DNA from: Hyphochytrium catenoides
Taxonomy: Eukaryota > Sar > Hyphochytriomycetes > Hyphochytriales > Hyphochytriaceae
DNA length: 64,000 nt
Direction: 5' to 3'
Assembly: GCA_900088475.1 (NCBI GenBank)
Contig: FLMG01000368.1
Span: 149,655-213,654, forward strand
Positions 39,701-50,755 of this stretch are shown in pieces. The translations under genes were made by a program, and so were the position numbers. Within the stretch, counting starts at the first letter, position 1. Every line of letters starts with the position of its first letter. The notes beneath the pieces were generated by a model, which saw only the letters and a program-made list of their open reading frames with translations, made no database searches and was not told where the DNA came from.

Positions 39701-40857
39701 AAGAAGTCCGAGGTACTGATAGAGTCCTGCCACCAACTCGCTGCAAAACACCCGCGACGTGTCTTCCTCGTTCTCAAAGATGGACTTTTCTATCGACATG
39801 AACATGTGGGTCAGTTCATGCGTTTCAGTATCAATAGACTGGAGTCGAGTCTGGAGTGTTTGCCGTTGAAAATTTGTCAAGCGCTATCGGGCCATTGTTA
39901 GATGGCTATCGTCGTTGTTGCCAGAGGGGCTGATACAGTGCAATGAAGCTGAAATGGAAGAAGCAGCGCAAGAAAGGTAAAACTGCAGAGTGATCGCATA
40001 GAACAACAGGCGACAAGACAAGGACAGAGCCACCAAGGTAGCGGAATGGTCAAGATATCGGAGAAGAGATGCATGAACTAAGAGACTGGGAGACAGAGGA
40101 AAGGAGAGACAGAGAATGCTGAAATTGATAAGGACTTTGAGACGAAAAGCCGGGAGGAATCGCTGTATAAGGAAAGGTGTATCTCCATACGGCAAAGATG
40201 TAAGGGAGAAGTACGGCTAACCTTGTTCTCAAGGTCAAACTTGATGTCCTCTTCCTCCTTTCTTTTCTTCATAAGGAGCTTTTGAACTCTTTCTCTGACG
40301 GCGCGGGCAGGGACTGTGAACTGGGCATTGAAGAACTTATCCAGTCTCTCTTCGTACTTCTTGTTGGACATCATCTCACAGTATTCTAATGCCTTTGCAC
40401 GAAGCTCATCAGTTCTTTGTATCTGTAGGCGTCGAATAGCTATCTGATTCGACCGACTGAATTTCAGTCTGTCTTGTAGGGGACGGAGCTTGGTCCCTGT
40501 CAGAGAGGCTTCTAGCACCATCAGCTCACCATTTCCATGTCGAACGATTACTCCTGTAGGTAGTAGTTGTCAAGAGTTAACTTCCATAGTGACGGCAAAG
40601 GTAAGCTTCCATCTATGAAGAGCTTACGTACCGATATGATCCCATCGTGACCCGGAGAATAGTTTAGCTGACACGCAGAGAAAGCCTCCCCATAAGTTCA
40701 TCTTGGTACATTGCCGATCGAAGATAATAATATCGCCAGTGTCCAAGTTTCTGGGCAGGCGGAACTTCCCGATAAACTCCACCCGACTGTATGTGCGGAA
40801 TAGCGGAGGGCGGTCCCTCAGGGTCGCGGTATCTGGACTTTGGTCTCTCCGTTCCAT
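36727..40857 (-). CDS. Fusion: papain-like amidase + two CNB domains + EF-hand region + mitochondrial carrier
   Basis: Eight exons (40857-40632, 40553-40222, 39838-39623, 39451-39052, 38988-38456, 38389-38197, 38113-37846, 37753-36727) total 3195 nt with every phase matching, giving 1064 residues. Residues ~35-258 form a permuted papain/NlpC-P60 (YiiX-type) unit: NLDTGDIIIFDRQC, His74 in RWDHIGVIV, Glu90 in VLEAS, Cys218 in RVFCSELVA. Residues ~300-545 hold two PKA-R-type CNB domains with cassettes YFGDSALLYDTKRALTV and SFGEAALLYNSPRGATV, both keeping the acidic residue and arginine. Residues ~560-725 are EF-hand-like (DPNQTGVINFSQF, then degenerate loops). Residues ~753-1055 are a three-repeat carrier: APFERIK, YPLEFAR, YPLDVVRR, closest in feel to calcium-regulated ATP-Mg/phosphate or adenine-nucleotide carriers. 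The start of exon 3 has an alternative in-frame acceptor. The amidase start was set at the first in-frame ATG; an upstream exon is possible. Confidence 0.9.
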
Positions 40858-41424
40858 GGTTCTCTCTGATGCTTTCGACAAAGGACGCAATGGTCATGGC
40901 CAGACTAAATGTCAGCAGATAGTATGGGTTCCCTCTTACTCTGCGATGCTTCGTGACCTTGTTGATATACCGTTAAAGAGGATAAAGAAGTAGATGATGG
41001 CATCCCGCGGGTCCTACATGGATGACATAAAGCTGTCTCAAAAAACCCGATGACTTGTGTAAGTTGCCGATGCTGAAGGCAGATATTGCCAACCACCTCC
41101 CGAAGTCTCTTTGGATTGCCTGGTCACTACTTCGGACGTCGGAGAGGTGACAAGCAGGGTACAGGGACAGACAACCGTGGTAAGCTGTAAGGCTGATCGA
41201 ACTGTGGAGCTCAACAAGACAAGAAATTTGTTTGTCTATCGGCTTTCTTGCAGTCTCCAAAACTGCAAAATAACCAAGTGAAGCCCAATCACTAATCAAG
41301 GAGGAGGACTGTGAGATAAGAAGCCTTCGTAGAATTTTAGAAGAGGAAATATCTTGGGTTTGTTGTTAGAACTGAATAGACAGTGGTAAAAAGTTGTGAC
41401 TTTCTGTAAAAACAAAAACTGAGT
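40858..41424. other. Intergenic region upstream of the carrier fusion gene
   Basis: This 570 bp stretch should hold the fusion gene's promoter. Open frames on the minus strand (to about 41.3 kb) could supply an upstream exon but I saw no conserved sequence in them. Confidence 0.35.
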
Positions 41425-41496
41425 TGCCCGAACTGGGGATTGAACCCAGGACCTTCAGTTTACAAGACTGATACGCTACCACTGCGTCATCCGGGC
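41425..41496 (-). tRNA. tRNA-Thr (anticodon TGT)
   Basis: Read on the minus strand, the 72-nt sequence folds as a complete cloverleaf: acceptor GCCCGGA/TTCGGGC (one G-T pair), D arm ACGC-AGTGGTA-GCGT, anticodon stem TCAGT/ACTGA with loop CTTGTAA, variable AGGTC, T arm CTGGG-TTCAATC-CCCAG, and discriminator A. The anticodon TGT reads ACA threonine codons. There is no intron and no encoded CCA (plus-strand context is CAGTTTTTG-like), as expected for a nuclear gene. It sits between the divergent carrier fusion and isoaspartyl dipeptidase genes. Confidence 0.95.
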
Positions 41497-41916
41497 ACTA
41501 CAGTAAGAGCCTTGACAGCATATTTAATCCTTATCGAAGAGTCGCTTCGCTGAATAAGAAGCGCCACGAGGATTCGCATCTTTCGTCATTCCTCACCCAC
41601 ATCATCACAACCACTTGAGAACCTCAACTCATGCAACTCAGCAACTCTTCACCTCACAGGCTCTTCTCAATACATCTTCAGGAGCACATTAAAGCCTCTA
41701 CTTCGCTCGGCCGCGCTGGCAGCTTGAAAGATTGCGTGCAACCACTGTAAAAGTGTCTCGCTCATCGGGCGGGCATGGTCCAAGATCGACTGGTCCAGTC
41801 TACTCCAGTCTACGATAAGGCCGAGTCGTGCTATCCTCAAAGATCAGAGGCTCTTCCTTGCATAGAGAAAGTGTCGGGCAGAACATAGGGTAGAGCAGAC
41901 GTGACTTTGAGGTAAC

Positions 41917-43289
41917 ATGCAGGAGCAAGAGACCTTTCTTCAAATCGCTGGAGCTTGCGCTGTCTTCACCTCCAGCCAGGTACTGACAGAACACGATCTA
42001 CTCATTGGTGGCGGGAAAATCTTGGGTATAAGCCAGCGCGAAGCAAGTCTACAGAAGGTACATAGAAATGACAGTTACCCCCTCAGTCGATCATTACAAG
42101 CTGAGACGTCATCTTCCAGTTGGAACAAGAGAAACCTTTTGCGCCCAAAATCATAGATGCTGCTGGCAAAATAATTGTACCAGGCTTTGTTGATATCCAT
42201 GTCCATGCAACAGGTGGTGGAGGAGAAAGTAGCTTCCGAAGCCGATGCCCAGGTACGAACAGCCCAACGTCCATCGTTTCTTTGCTCTTCATGCCTAATG
42301 AGGCTTCATGCGCAGAGGCAACACTTTCGGAACTCCTCGATGCAGGAATAACTACTATTGTTGGAGTGCTTGGGACCGATTCGCTCTCCCGCAGCCTGGA
42401 GAATTTGTTCGCCAAGGTTAGACAGCTTCTTCGATGCTACATCTCCTCTACGCCTTCATCTTACAGTGTCTATTCTCAATAGGTGAAAGGGTTGACAGAG
42501 CAGGGTATAACAGGGTTCATGTACACAGGAGCGTATGCTGTGCCGTCACCCACCCTCACGGGAGCGGTGAAGCGGGACATGGTGCTCATTGATCCAGTGG
42601 TTGGATGCAAGCTTGCGATTTCTGACCATCGTGGGAGTTACCCAACCCGGCAGGAGCTGATTCGCCTTCTGAGTGAAGTTCGCGTAGGAGGGTTGACAGC
42701 TGGGAAGCAAGGAGTCCTATACTGTCATATGGGAAGCGATAAGGCGGGCCTCGAACCTTTGTGGCAAGTTCTGGAGCACACTTCAATTCCAATCAAACAC
42801 TTAGTCCCAACGCATATGGCGCGGACGCCAGAGCTTCTGGAAGATGGTGTTCGATGGATTGAGGCAGGCGGCAGAATGGACTTCGCAGGATCTCCGGAAG
42901 CCCAAGTCCTGGCAGTAGTGGACCTCGTAAACCGGAATGTACCGTTGACCAACATCTCTATATCGAGTGACTCGTATGGATCCCTGCCCGTGTTTGGACC
43001 TTCACGAGAAGTCATTGACTACGCGTACGCCAAGCCACAAGAACTCTATGACCAATTCCGCGACCTCCATCTGCAGCACCAGTTACCTTTGGAAACGATC
43101 CTCCCTTTGTTCACCTGCAATCCAGCGGCATCGCATGGTCTGTCTGGAAAAGGGCAGATAGCAATAGGAGCCGATGCCGATTTCCTTGTACTCGACCCCA
43201 TCACATTAGAGATTGAGTTGGTCTTTGCTAGGGGAAAATGTTTGAAAGGTGACCTAGGCAAATACAGACGGCAGTATAGCCAAGGCTAG
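41917..43289 (+). CDS. iadA: Isoaspartyl dipeptidase (beta-aspartyl peptidase), bacterial IadA type
   Basis: Four exons (41917-42057, 42120-42252, 42316-42416, 42483-43289) total 1182 nt, divisible by three, for 393 residues, the usual IadA length. The enzyme is an amidohydrolase that hydrolyses beta-aspartyl (isoaspartyl) dipeptides arising from protein damage and turnover. Metal-site and substrate motifs are intact: GFVDIHVHATGGGGE, GITTIVGVLGTDSLSRS, FMYTGAY, KLAISDHRGSYPTRQEL, VGGLTAGKQGVLYCHMG, VPTHMARTPELLEDG, SISSDSYGS, and a C-terminal IAIGADADFLVLD. There is no obvious targeting peptide. The family is chiefly bacterial, and introns of 62-66 bp show it is established in this nuclear genome. 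It converges with the kinase gene, whose stop lies 73 bp away. Confidence 0.95.
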
Positions 43290-43362
43290 CTTTGCTTTTG
43301 TCGGGGTCTATCGTCAGCTCCAGTTAGGCTCCTTGTTGAAGGCGCATGGTTAATGGGAATAT

Positions 43363-44842
43363 CTATTTGAAGTATGGCAGGCGTAAGAGGGCTTCTGCAT
43401 CTAGGCGGTCTTGTGGCCTCATCGTTAGTGACTTCTTCAGCACCTCGAGGGCATCAGCACTTGGCTGCCTTGGCGCCGTACGGAACAGCAACTCTAGCGG
43501 AATTCTGGGAAGAACTTTCACCGCCATCAACCTCTTTTGAAGGCTTCGGTCTAAATGGTCCAATGTATTGAGAAGGTCCGCTGGGGGAGTGCCCAGAACA
43601 AGCAACATCTGCCCAGAGAGATAAGGTTGATTGAATGTCAAATGGCGGTGGCCGGGACAAGAATAGCTAATGGCCACGTTCTCACTTGGAGGAATTGCGT
43701 TGAGTCGTCCTTGCCGAGAAAGAGCGGTCGCTGCAGGAACATCTCGGCCATGACCGCGCCAAAGGCATATAAATCCTGACAGTAAGATATATAAAGCAGA
43801 GTTCGACTTCCGCTGGCGGAACGATAGCTGGAATTTACCCACCACAGCCTTAGTGTACGCGCTAGTGCCAAGTAATAGCTCAGGTGCACGATAAGGCCTG
43901 CTGCCTACGTAGGGATCATGTGGCCCTGCCGAATCCTCTTTGGCTGCGCCGAAGTCACACAGGAAGACGCTCTGGCCGCCTCGAATCATGATGTTCTTCG
44001 TACATGATCAGCGGTATTGCCCTTGCCAACCCTAAGAACAGGTGATAAGACCCTACCTGGGGCTTGATATCCCTAGATGATATAAACAATGACGGTCTGA
44101 GTCCAATACATTACCCTTTCGACATAACCATGTCCCCATGTCCATACCGGTGTATGATGCCCAACTCGTGCACATAAGATATCGCTACATTGATGGATTC
44201 TGTCGTTAGTCCTCACACTTGTGGCCCCCGTCCAAACTACGAGGTAGTAGTAAAGCAGTCTGATACCTCTAAGCAACTGGCATAGTATATCCTTCATCCA
44301 CTCTGCGGAGCACATTGAGACACCATTGGTGTTCTTTGGTTCATTGGCCACATTGGGATACAAGAAGCAAGTCAGAGGCGTCCCGCAATCATCCATGACA
44401 AGATTCCAGTATATATTCTCTGGCGATACTGCGGGACTCGCAAAAAAGAGATGGAGTCTTGGCACACCTATCTTGCTGCCGGCTTCTCTATTGAGCATCA
44501 TTAAAACCTTTATTTCTCTAGGAACCTTAAGCTCGTTCTGAGCGTCGCCGGGCGAAGTGATGGGGCTGGCATCTGAATATTCCTTGAACAACACGCGCTT
44601 GAGAACTATACGTTTACCCAATTGGTTATCAGGCCTGGCGGCACCATCTGCAGCTTCCCAGGCAACCAGATCACCGCCATAGACTGTGCCATCTAATAAC
44701 ATGCAATGAAGGTGTAAAAGGGTAGTTAAGGCACTGACACAAGTCGTTGAAAGCGTGCCAGAACTAGACTAGAGGACAACTCACATGACCCTTTACTAAG
44801 CTTGTGGCGGAGTATGATCTCATAGTTGCTGTCCACGGACAT
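43363..44842 (-). CDS. Ser/Thr protein kinase, CMGC-like
   Basis: The ATG at 44842 starts MSVDSNYEIILRHKLSKGS. The first exon ends at 44785 and joins in phase to give the glycine loop LSKGSYGTVYGGDLVAWE, followed by KRIVLKRVLFKEY with the ATP-anchoring lysine. Further exons give VPREIKVLMMLNREAG, VMDDCGTPLTCFLYP, YVHELGIIHR joined to DIKPQN (catalytic loop), SVFLCDFGAAKED (DFG), YVGSRPYRAPELLLG (activation segment and APE), DLYAFGAVMAEMFLQRPLF, then QMLLVLGTPPADLL and RPQDRLDAEALLRLPYF. All catalytic residues are present, so it should be active. GSRPYRAPELLLG and the LGTP motif place it near CMGC kinases such as GSK3, CDK or MAPK, but I cannot fix the subfamily. Intron positions around 43.7 and 44.2 kb are approximate. 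Confidence 0.88.
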
Positions 44843-45465
44843 TTTTGTCTCTGGAGTCGACACTCTGGACGAAAGAGCGCTCAGTCTAATGAAGCTCCGC
44901 ACTTTCCGGTAAGCAAGCAAATGGTCCACTGACGGCCTGGCAATGTGAAGTCAAAAGGAAGATCCCTAATGAGGCCAAACAGCCCGACTTCACGATTAGT
45001 CGGTCCCCAAGGATATTTTGACCTCTAAAATCAATTGGAAGCTGCAAAGCAAATGTCGCCAAGCGAATTGAAATAACGATTCTGAGTCTACACAGCTTTC
45101 GGAATTGCTTTACGCTGCACTGTGAAAGAACCAAAACAAAATAGGCTCCCAAGCGAAGCGAAGTAATCATCACTATGTCGATTGAAAGACCTCCACTTTA
45201 TGCTTAATGAAGGCTATCGCGTGAAATAAAAAGTAGAGATCGAAATGGAAAAGGAGAAAAATATCAATGGATCCACAGCGCCACTTCGTCAATTGCATCG
45301 GCCTACGAAGAGTCCCAGTGGTTTTCCTAACGAAATGGCGCTGATCTGCGTCGTGCCAGGACTGTTGTGTCTCTGGAAACTAAGATTGCCAAAGGCTGAA
45401 GAGCACGGATATGTCATCAGGAGAAGTGGATAAATTGGAAAGTCTGTTGATGAGATGGTGGCTTG
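44843..45465. other. Intergenic region
   Basis: About 620 bp between the kinase start and the 3' end of the bS16 gene, both on the minus strand. Short open frames only; nothing recognised. Confidence 0.4.
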
Positions 45466-45883
45466 CTAACCTGAGTCCGAGGCAAGAGTGGAAAAGCCTT
45501 TCTTTTGTTCTCGAAGCACCTTCTTTGGTGTTGACTTCTTGGGTCGTACAGGATGAACCATGGGTGGTAAGATATCGGCCTGCCCTAGGACAAAGCGGAC
45601 ACGGTCCGAAGGCTGTGCACCCACAGATAGCCAGTACTTGATCCTTTCAGAGTTGAGCTGCATCTCTTTGACACCATGCTTATCTGCTATAGGATGCACT
45701 GTGCCCAGCTGCACTGTCCGTTAGATAAATCTGCAGATTCTTTAGAAAAGCGGTCTCCCCCGACAGCCTACTTACTCTTTCTATGAACTTGCCATCCCGA
45801 GGAGCTCTCGAGTCTGCGGCCACCATCCTGTAGACCGGGAAGTCTTTCCTACCAAACCTTTGAAGCCGGATCCTTACGGGCAT
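45466..45883 (-). CDS. Mitochondrial ribosomal protein bS16m
   Basis: Two exons (45883-45776 and 45708-45466) total 351 nt, divisible by three, for 116 residues; the 67-bp intron begins GTAAGT. The N-terminus [20 protein letters not shown] followed by [20 protein letters not shown] and [20 protein letters not shown] is diagnostic for ribosomal protein S16. It belongs to the small subunit of a bacterial-type ribosome. Because the gene is nuclear with no long transit peptide and starts at the conserved methionine, mitochondrial targeting with the mature N-terminus acting as signal is likely. A plastid ribosome cannot be excluded. The C-terminal extension is lysine-rich ([18 protein letters not shown]). 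Confidence 0.95.
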
Positions 45884-46479
45884 TGTGTCCAGGAGTTAGT
45901 CGTGGCGGAGGTCTCAGCTATTACGCTGTGGCCAGCTTCACCGGATTCTCGTGCTGCGAGATTGGCTTTCCAAGGCGATGCTGCTCAAAGTGATCGCTCC
46001 AAAACCTATCACTTGAACGATGATGCGGCGACAGTGTTGCTGGAAATGGTTGCTTTCTTGCTCCTTGAAAACAGACTGATGGTAATGGCAAGTGTTGGAA
46101 ATAGCGAGTGCAGCGATACGTTAGCGCCTTGTGTGATGCCGCTAACGTGGAAACTCTTTGATGCTTTTTGGTGCAATCAGAACTACACGGCGAATAGAAC
46201 ACTCCTCACTAGGAACGTGTACAAGAATGGGGATTTATGATAGAAAGTAGAAGAGTGCAGGTAGAACTACATGTTCTGATCACATCCTACCATCTCTCTT
46301 TGGAGCTTCCACGAAACTCTTCGACATGAGAAGGCGGAGCGCGGATCCTCCAAAAAATAAGGCGGCCTCAGGTATCAACATCATTCAAGAAGTTCCCTGG
46401 TGAAGTAGGCGGTTCCCCAGGCGTGTCAGTAGCTTCTTATCGTCATTGTTGAGCCTCAGTGCTTGGGTTTATCAGCAAG
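45884..46479. other. Intergenic region between divergent genes
   Basis: About 600 bp between the bS16m and riboflavin synthase start codons. A 126-codon open frame crosses it on the plus strand from 45860, but it begins inside the bS16m gene and shows no recognisable domain, so I leave it uncalled. Confidence 0.4.
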
Positions 46480-47475
46480 ATGTTCACAGGGATCATAGAG
46501 GAAATTGGGATTGTTAAGTCCGTGGACGAGCACTCAGACCTAGTTCTCTGGGACGGGAGAAAGGGTCAAGGGTTTGTTCTTGTCATTAGCTGCAAGACAG
46601 TGCTAGAAGGGGCATACCTGGGCTGTAGTATCGCGGTAAATGGCGTCTGTCTAACTGTGACAGCTTTTGGACCCGGAGACTTCACAGTTAACTGCGCGCC
46701 TGAAACGTAAGGTTGGGTTATAGACTCTTCCAACTTTGGTGGGATGACCGCCTCACGCCTATATATTTCAGGTTGAGGCTGACTAACTTAGGGCAGCTGA
46801 AGCCTAATGACAAGGTCAACTTGGAGCGCAGTGCCAAGTTCTCTGATAGAAATAGTGGTCATTTTGTACAAGGTCATGTGGACAATACGGCAGTGATCAA
46901 GGTCAGACATCCCTTCCTAGTAGAAAGGCTTGCCGGTTGCAATTGTTAGCCAGCTAAAAGCGATGGTATCAGGACTTCAGGCCGGATGGAGATTCACTGT
47001 ATGTAAGGCTGCAGCCACCGGCAGATTTAATGAAGTTCATCGTTGCCAAGGGCTACGTCGCGCTCGATGGGACAAGTCTCACTGTCTGTGAGGTAAATTA
47101 ACCTGCCTAATGGAGGGCTTTCCTTGAAACTAAGACTCTCTGTGCGACAGGTCAATCGCGAGCAAGGCTGGTTTTCCGTGATGTTGATCGCTTTTACTCA
47201 GAAGAAAATCATACTGCCGCTAAAGCAACGAGGTGATCACGTGAACGTTGAGGTAACTTATGCAGAACCATAAACGGCTGGCATCTTGCTAACCCGGGCA
47301 AATTGACCTGAAGGTTGACGTGATGAGCAAGTACGTGGAGTCATCTGTGACTGCCATTCGCACTGAGCTAGAGAGCTTAAGACTGCAGCAGCGCCACGTG
47401 AAACTACTGGGTGCCGCTGGCTTTACACTGGCTTCCCTCCTGCTAGCCATTACCTTTCTTAACAGACGCCAATAG
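46480..47475 (+). CDS. Riboflavin synthase with C-terminal membrane tail
   Basis: Five exons (46480-46706, 46772-46901, 46973-47092, 47151-47252, 47314-47475) total 741 nt, divisible by three, for 246 residues. The enzyme dismutates two 6,7-dimethyl-8-ribityllumazine molecules to riboflavin. MFTGIIEEIGIVKSV opens the first barrel; SIAVNGVCLTVTAFGPGDFT, NLERSAKF, GHFVQGHVDNTAVI and KGYVALDGTSLTVCEVN are the hallmark motifs of the two related halves, and HVNVEVDVMSKYVE closes the second. Normal enzymes end about there. Here a helical segment (AIRTELESLRLQQRHVK) leads to LLGAAGFTLASLLLAITFLN, then RRQ and stop, a typical tail-anchor design. No N-terminal targeting peptide is present. Its stop lies 77 bp from the convergent Utp21 stop. 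Confidence 0.95.
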
Positions 47476-47552
47476 TTCTGCCAGTACTTGTTGCACATTG
47501 AACAGGCACGGTGGCCAAAATAAGTTAGTTTAAGCCAAGACTCTTCTTTGGC

Positions 47553-50500
47553 CTATGTCTGAATGTTACTGAGGTACTGCACGAGGCACATATTATTGTA
47601 GAGCAGATCCTGCATCGACATCCAGGCCTTGTGCTGGGTCTCTTTGAGGACCGAGACCTTCTCAAGAAGATCTTCTCTCTGGGCGATAATATCTGCATAA
47701 TTGTGAAGAAATCGGTGCAAGTACGCCTGGATCACTTCAAAGTTCTTCTTCGACGCTATTTNNNNNNNNNNNNNNNNNNNNNNNNNNNNNNNNNNNNNNN
47801 NNNNNNNNNNNNNNNNNNNNNNNNNNNNNNNNNNNNNNNNNNNNNNNNNNNNNNNNNNNNNNNNNNNNNNNNNNNNNNNNNNNNNNNNNNNNNNNNNNNN
47901 NNNNNNNNNNNNNNNNNNNNNNNNNNNNNNNNNNNNNNNNNNNNNNNNNNNNNNNNNNNNNNNNNNNNNNNNNNNNNNNNNNNNNNNNNNNNNNNNNNNN
48001 NNNNNNNNNNNNNNNNNNNNNNNNNNNNNNNNNNNNNNNNNNNNNNNNNNNNNNNNNNNNNNNNNNNNNNNNNNNNNNNNNNNNNNNNNNNNNNNNNNNN
48101 NNNNNNNNNNNNNNNNNNNNNNNNNNNNNNNNNNNNNNNNNNNNNNNNNNNNNNNNNNNNNNNNNNNNNNNNNNNNNNNNNNNNNNNNNNNNNNNNNNNN
48201 NNNNNNNNNNNNNNNNNNNNNNNNNNNNNNNNNNNNNNNNNNNNNNNNNNNNNNNNNNNNNNNNNNNNNNNNNNNNNNNNNNNNNNNNNNNNNNNNNNNN
48301 NNNNNNNNNNNNNNNNNNNNNNNNNNNNNNNNNNNNNNNNNNNNNNNNNNNNNNNNNNNNNNNNNNNNNNNNNNNNNNNNNNNNNNNNNNNNNNNNNNNN
48401 NNNNNNNNNNNNNNNNNNNNNNNNNNNNNNNNNNNNNNNNNNNNNNNNNNNNNNNNNNNNNNNNNNNNNNNNNNNNNNNNNNNNNNNNNNNNNNNNNNNN
48501 NNNNNNNNNNNNNNNNNNNNNNNNNNNNNNNNNNNNNNNNNNNNNNNNNNNNNNNNNNNNNNNNNNNNNNNNNNNNNNNNNNNNNNNNNNNNNNNNNNNN
48601 NNNNNNNNNNNNNNNNNNNNNNNNNNNNNNNNNNNNNNNNNNNNNNNNNNNNNNNNNNNNNNNNNNNNNNNNNNNNNNNNNNNNNNNAAATCAACCATCG
48701 CGCATCAGGTGTGAAGCATATATCGGAAACTCTATGGGTATGACCATGGAAGCGTCGCACCAGCTGCCGTGTAGCGATGTCGTACACCCGAATCACCAAG
48801 TCATCACAAGCGACCGCCAATAGTCCGCTGTCTCTATGAAGTTCCAGATGGGTGACCGCGGATCCTACATCTAAGCTTTGTTCAAGCTTATGCGTTCGAA
48901 AGTCCCACCACTTCAAAGTGCCGTCAGCGCTACCGGAAATTAAGTATCGGTTTGTCGCGTCAACTGCTAAACCGAACACGGCGCCTTCATGACCGTCACC
49001 AGAATCGTCTTCCTCCTTCGGAGTTACAGGTAGGCCGGGGAGGGATAGGAGCTTGACTTTAACCTTCCTAGCTACAGCGCTAGGATAAGCGCCTCGACGC
49101 TGCCCGGACTGCATATTGTACTTGAATATGGCGCCTCCATAAGTTCCTACAAGGCCAAAGTTGCCGCACGCACTGATCGCCACGGACATCGCCCTTTCAC
49201 GGACCCGAACCCAGCCTTCCTCTCCAGCTCCTGATGAGTCCAGGCCGGGGAGACAATGGGTTTGGGAATGTGAAACGCTACTGTCAAAACTTATCGCAAA
49301 TCCAACTTCTCACAGAGCTAAGCTTACCTGACTTTGCCGCGTCAAATTGCCGTAGCGGATGCTTGCCAATGGCACGCTGCTCGAAGTGCCACACATAGGC
49401 CGTCGGATCATCTTCGTGGCATGTGATTATGTTGGCCCAGTCTCTCTGCCTTGTCTCAGAGGCAGCAAACCTTACAATAGCGGGCAGGCGTAGTGCCTCA
49501 AGCTTTACATCAAGCTTCCTCGCTTTCTTAACAAGTGGGCCTTGAGACATCTCTCTGCTTTGTTGATCACGAACGGTGTGAAATACTCGGAAAGCCTTAT
49601 CCTGGCCTGCTGAAAGGATCTGGCAGGCCGTGCCATCCGCCCCATCGCCCATTGTCGTCAGAGTCGTAGCCCCATAGTACCGGATCAGATGCGGAGGCGA
49701 TTTGTGTCCTTCACGGCTCTTTAGCAGGCGAGCTGACCCGTCCAAGTTGTCAAAGATCCACATCTTGATGGAGTTGTCCGCACCAGAAGACACAAGGACC
49801 GGTTCATTAAGAAGGAACTCAACAGACACGACCCGGCCTTCGTGAGCCTCTCGTATGACACTAGACAGCTTCTTCTGCTCCAAGTCCCAGACAAGTATCT
49901 CGCCTGCATCACTACCTGTCACACAAAGTGGGCCTTTCAGCGGATCTGTCATAAAAGATATTGCGGAGACAGCTCCCTCGTTGGTGTGAGAGAACGTCAT
50001 CAGCGTCTCGTCAAACTTCAGATTGTGGATAACACAGCGACCGTCTGCAAGTCCAATGCCAACATTGTCCACGACTGGGCTGTTGACCACACAGTGCACC
50101 GGCGAGCCCCAACCTTTGAACTTATATATGCACTTCTCTTTCCTTAGATTCCACAATAGCATTTCTCCTTCTTCAGAGGCAAAGAGAATTTTGTTGAGAT
50201 AGGTATTCGGGTGCATAATCGAGGACGTAGTGAAGCCTGGAGGCAATTTGTTCGTGCTGATCAGTTCTGGTTCGGTCTTCGGGGTGCCCGAGATGTCCCA
50301 CGTGATGAAGGTTCCTGAGCTATCGACCGAGACCAGATAATCTCCCAGGAATAGTATGAAATCCACATTCTGCTCATGCTTCTTCAATCGGTAGCGAATC
50401 TCCGTCCGAGCCCAAACAACAATTTCTCGCCCTGATGCCGTGAATGTAGCATCGGAACCCTTGCATGCGAGCGCTCTGATCTTCCTGTCTAGCTGTGGGG

Positions 50501-50755
50501 ATACCAGTGCTACAGTCAGCTTCTCGCATTTGTACACCTGGAAGGACTTTCCCAAGCTAACGGTCAGGAAATTCTCTTGTCCCAACCGGTTGAGAACGAA
50601 AGGTATGTCCGCTGTCACCAGCCCTACGGCTCGAAAGCCCTGAAAGACTTTGCTGGCAGCAGTTCCGCCTAAAAGGACTTTCATAAGCATCGGAGTGTAC
50701 TAGCCAACAGCATCCGCCAGAGACAAGGCTCACCTGTTTTTGCGACCTGCGCCAT
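47553..50755 (-). CDS. UTP21: U3 snoRNP/SSU processome WD40 protein Utp21 (WDR36)
   Basis: Utp21 is a WD40-repeat component of the small-subunit processome needed for 18S rRNA maturation in the nucleolus. The start is placed at 50755 (MAQVAKTG), spliced by a 65-bp intron to GGTAASKVFQGFRAVGLVTA; ATG at 50690 is an alternative. The sequence then shows family motifs: NRLGQENFLTVSLGKSFQVY, HPNTYLNKILFASEEGEMLL, FKGWGSPVHCVVNSPVVDNV, GADNSIKMWIFD, then in the next exon VAISACGNFGLVGTYGGAIF and LISGSADGTLKWWDFRTHK. The C-terminal Utp21 domain ends with AYLHRFLHNYADII and DLLYNNMCLVQYLSNIQT, stop at 47553. A 926-base run of N (47762-48687) removes the last repeats and much of the linker. Confidence 0.94.
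47762..48687. other. Assembly gap of 926 Ns inside Utp21
   Basis: A continuous run of N interrupts the Utp21 gene between its second WD40 block and the C-terminal domain. The reading-frame relation across it cannot be judged. Confidence 0.99.

Noticed and set aside
40973-41299. 108-codon minus-strand frame upstream of the carrier fusion
   Set aside because: Could be an upstream exon, but it shows no conserved motif and the amidase domain is complete from the ATG at 40857.
45860-46240. 126-codon plus-strand frame overlapping the bS16m start
   Set aside because: It begins inside the bS16m coding exon on the other strand and has no recognisable domain.
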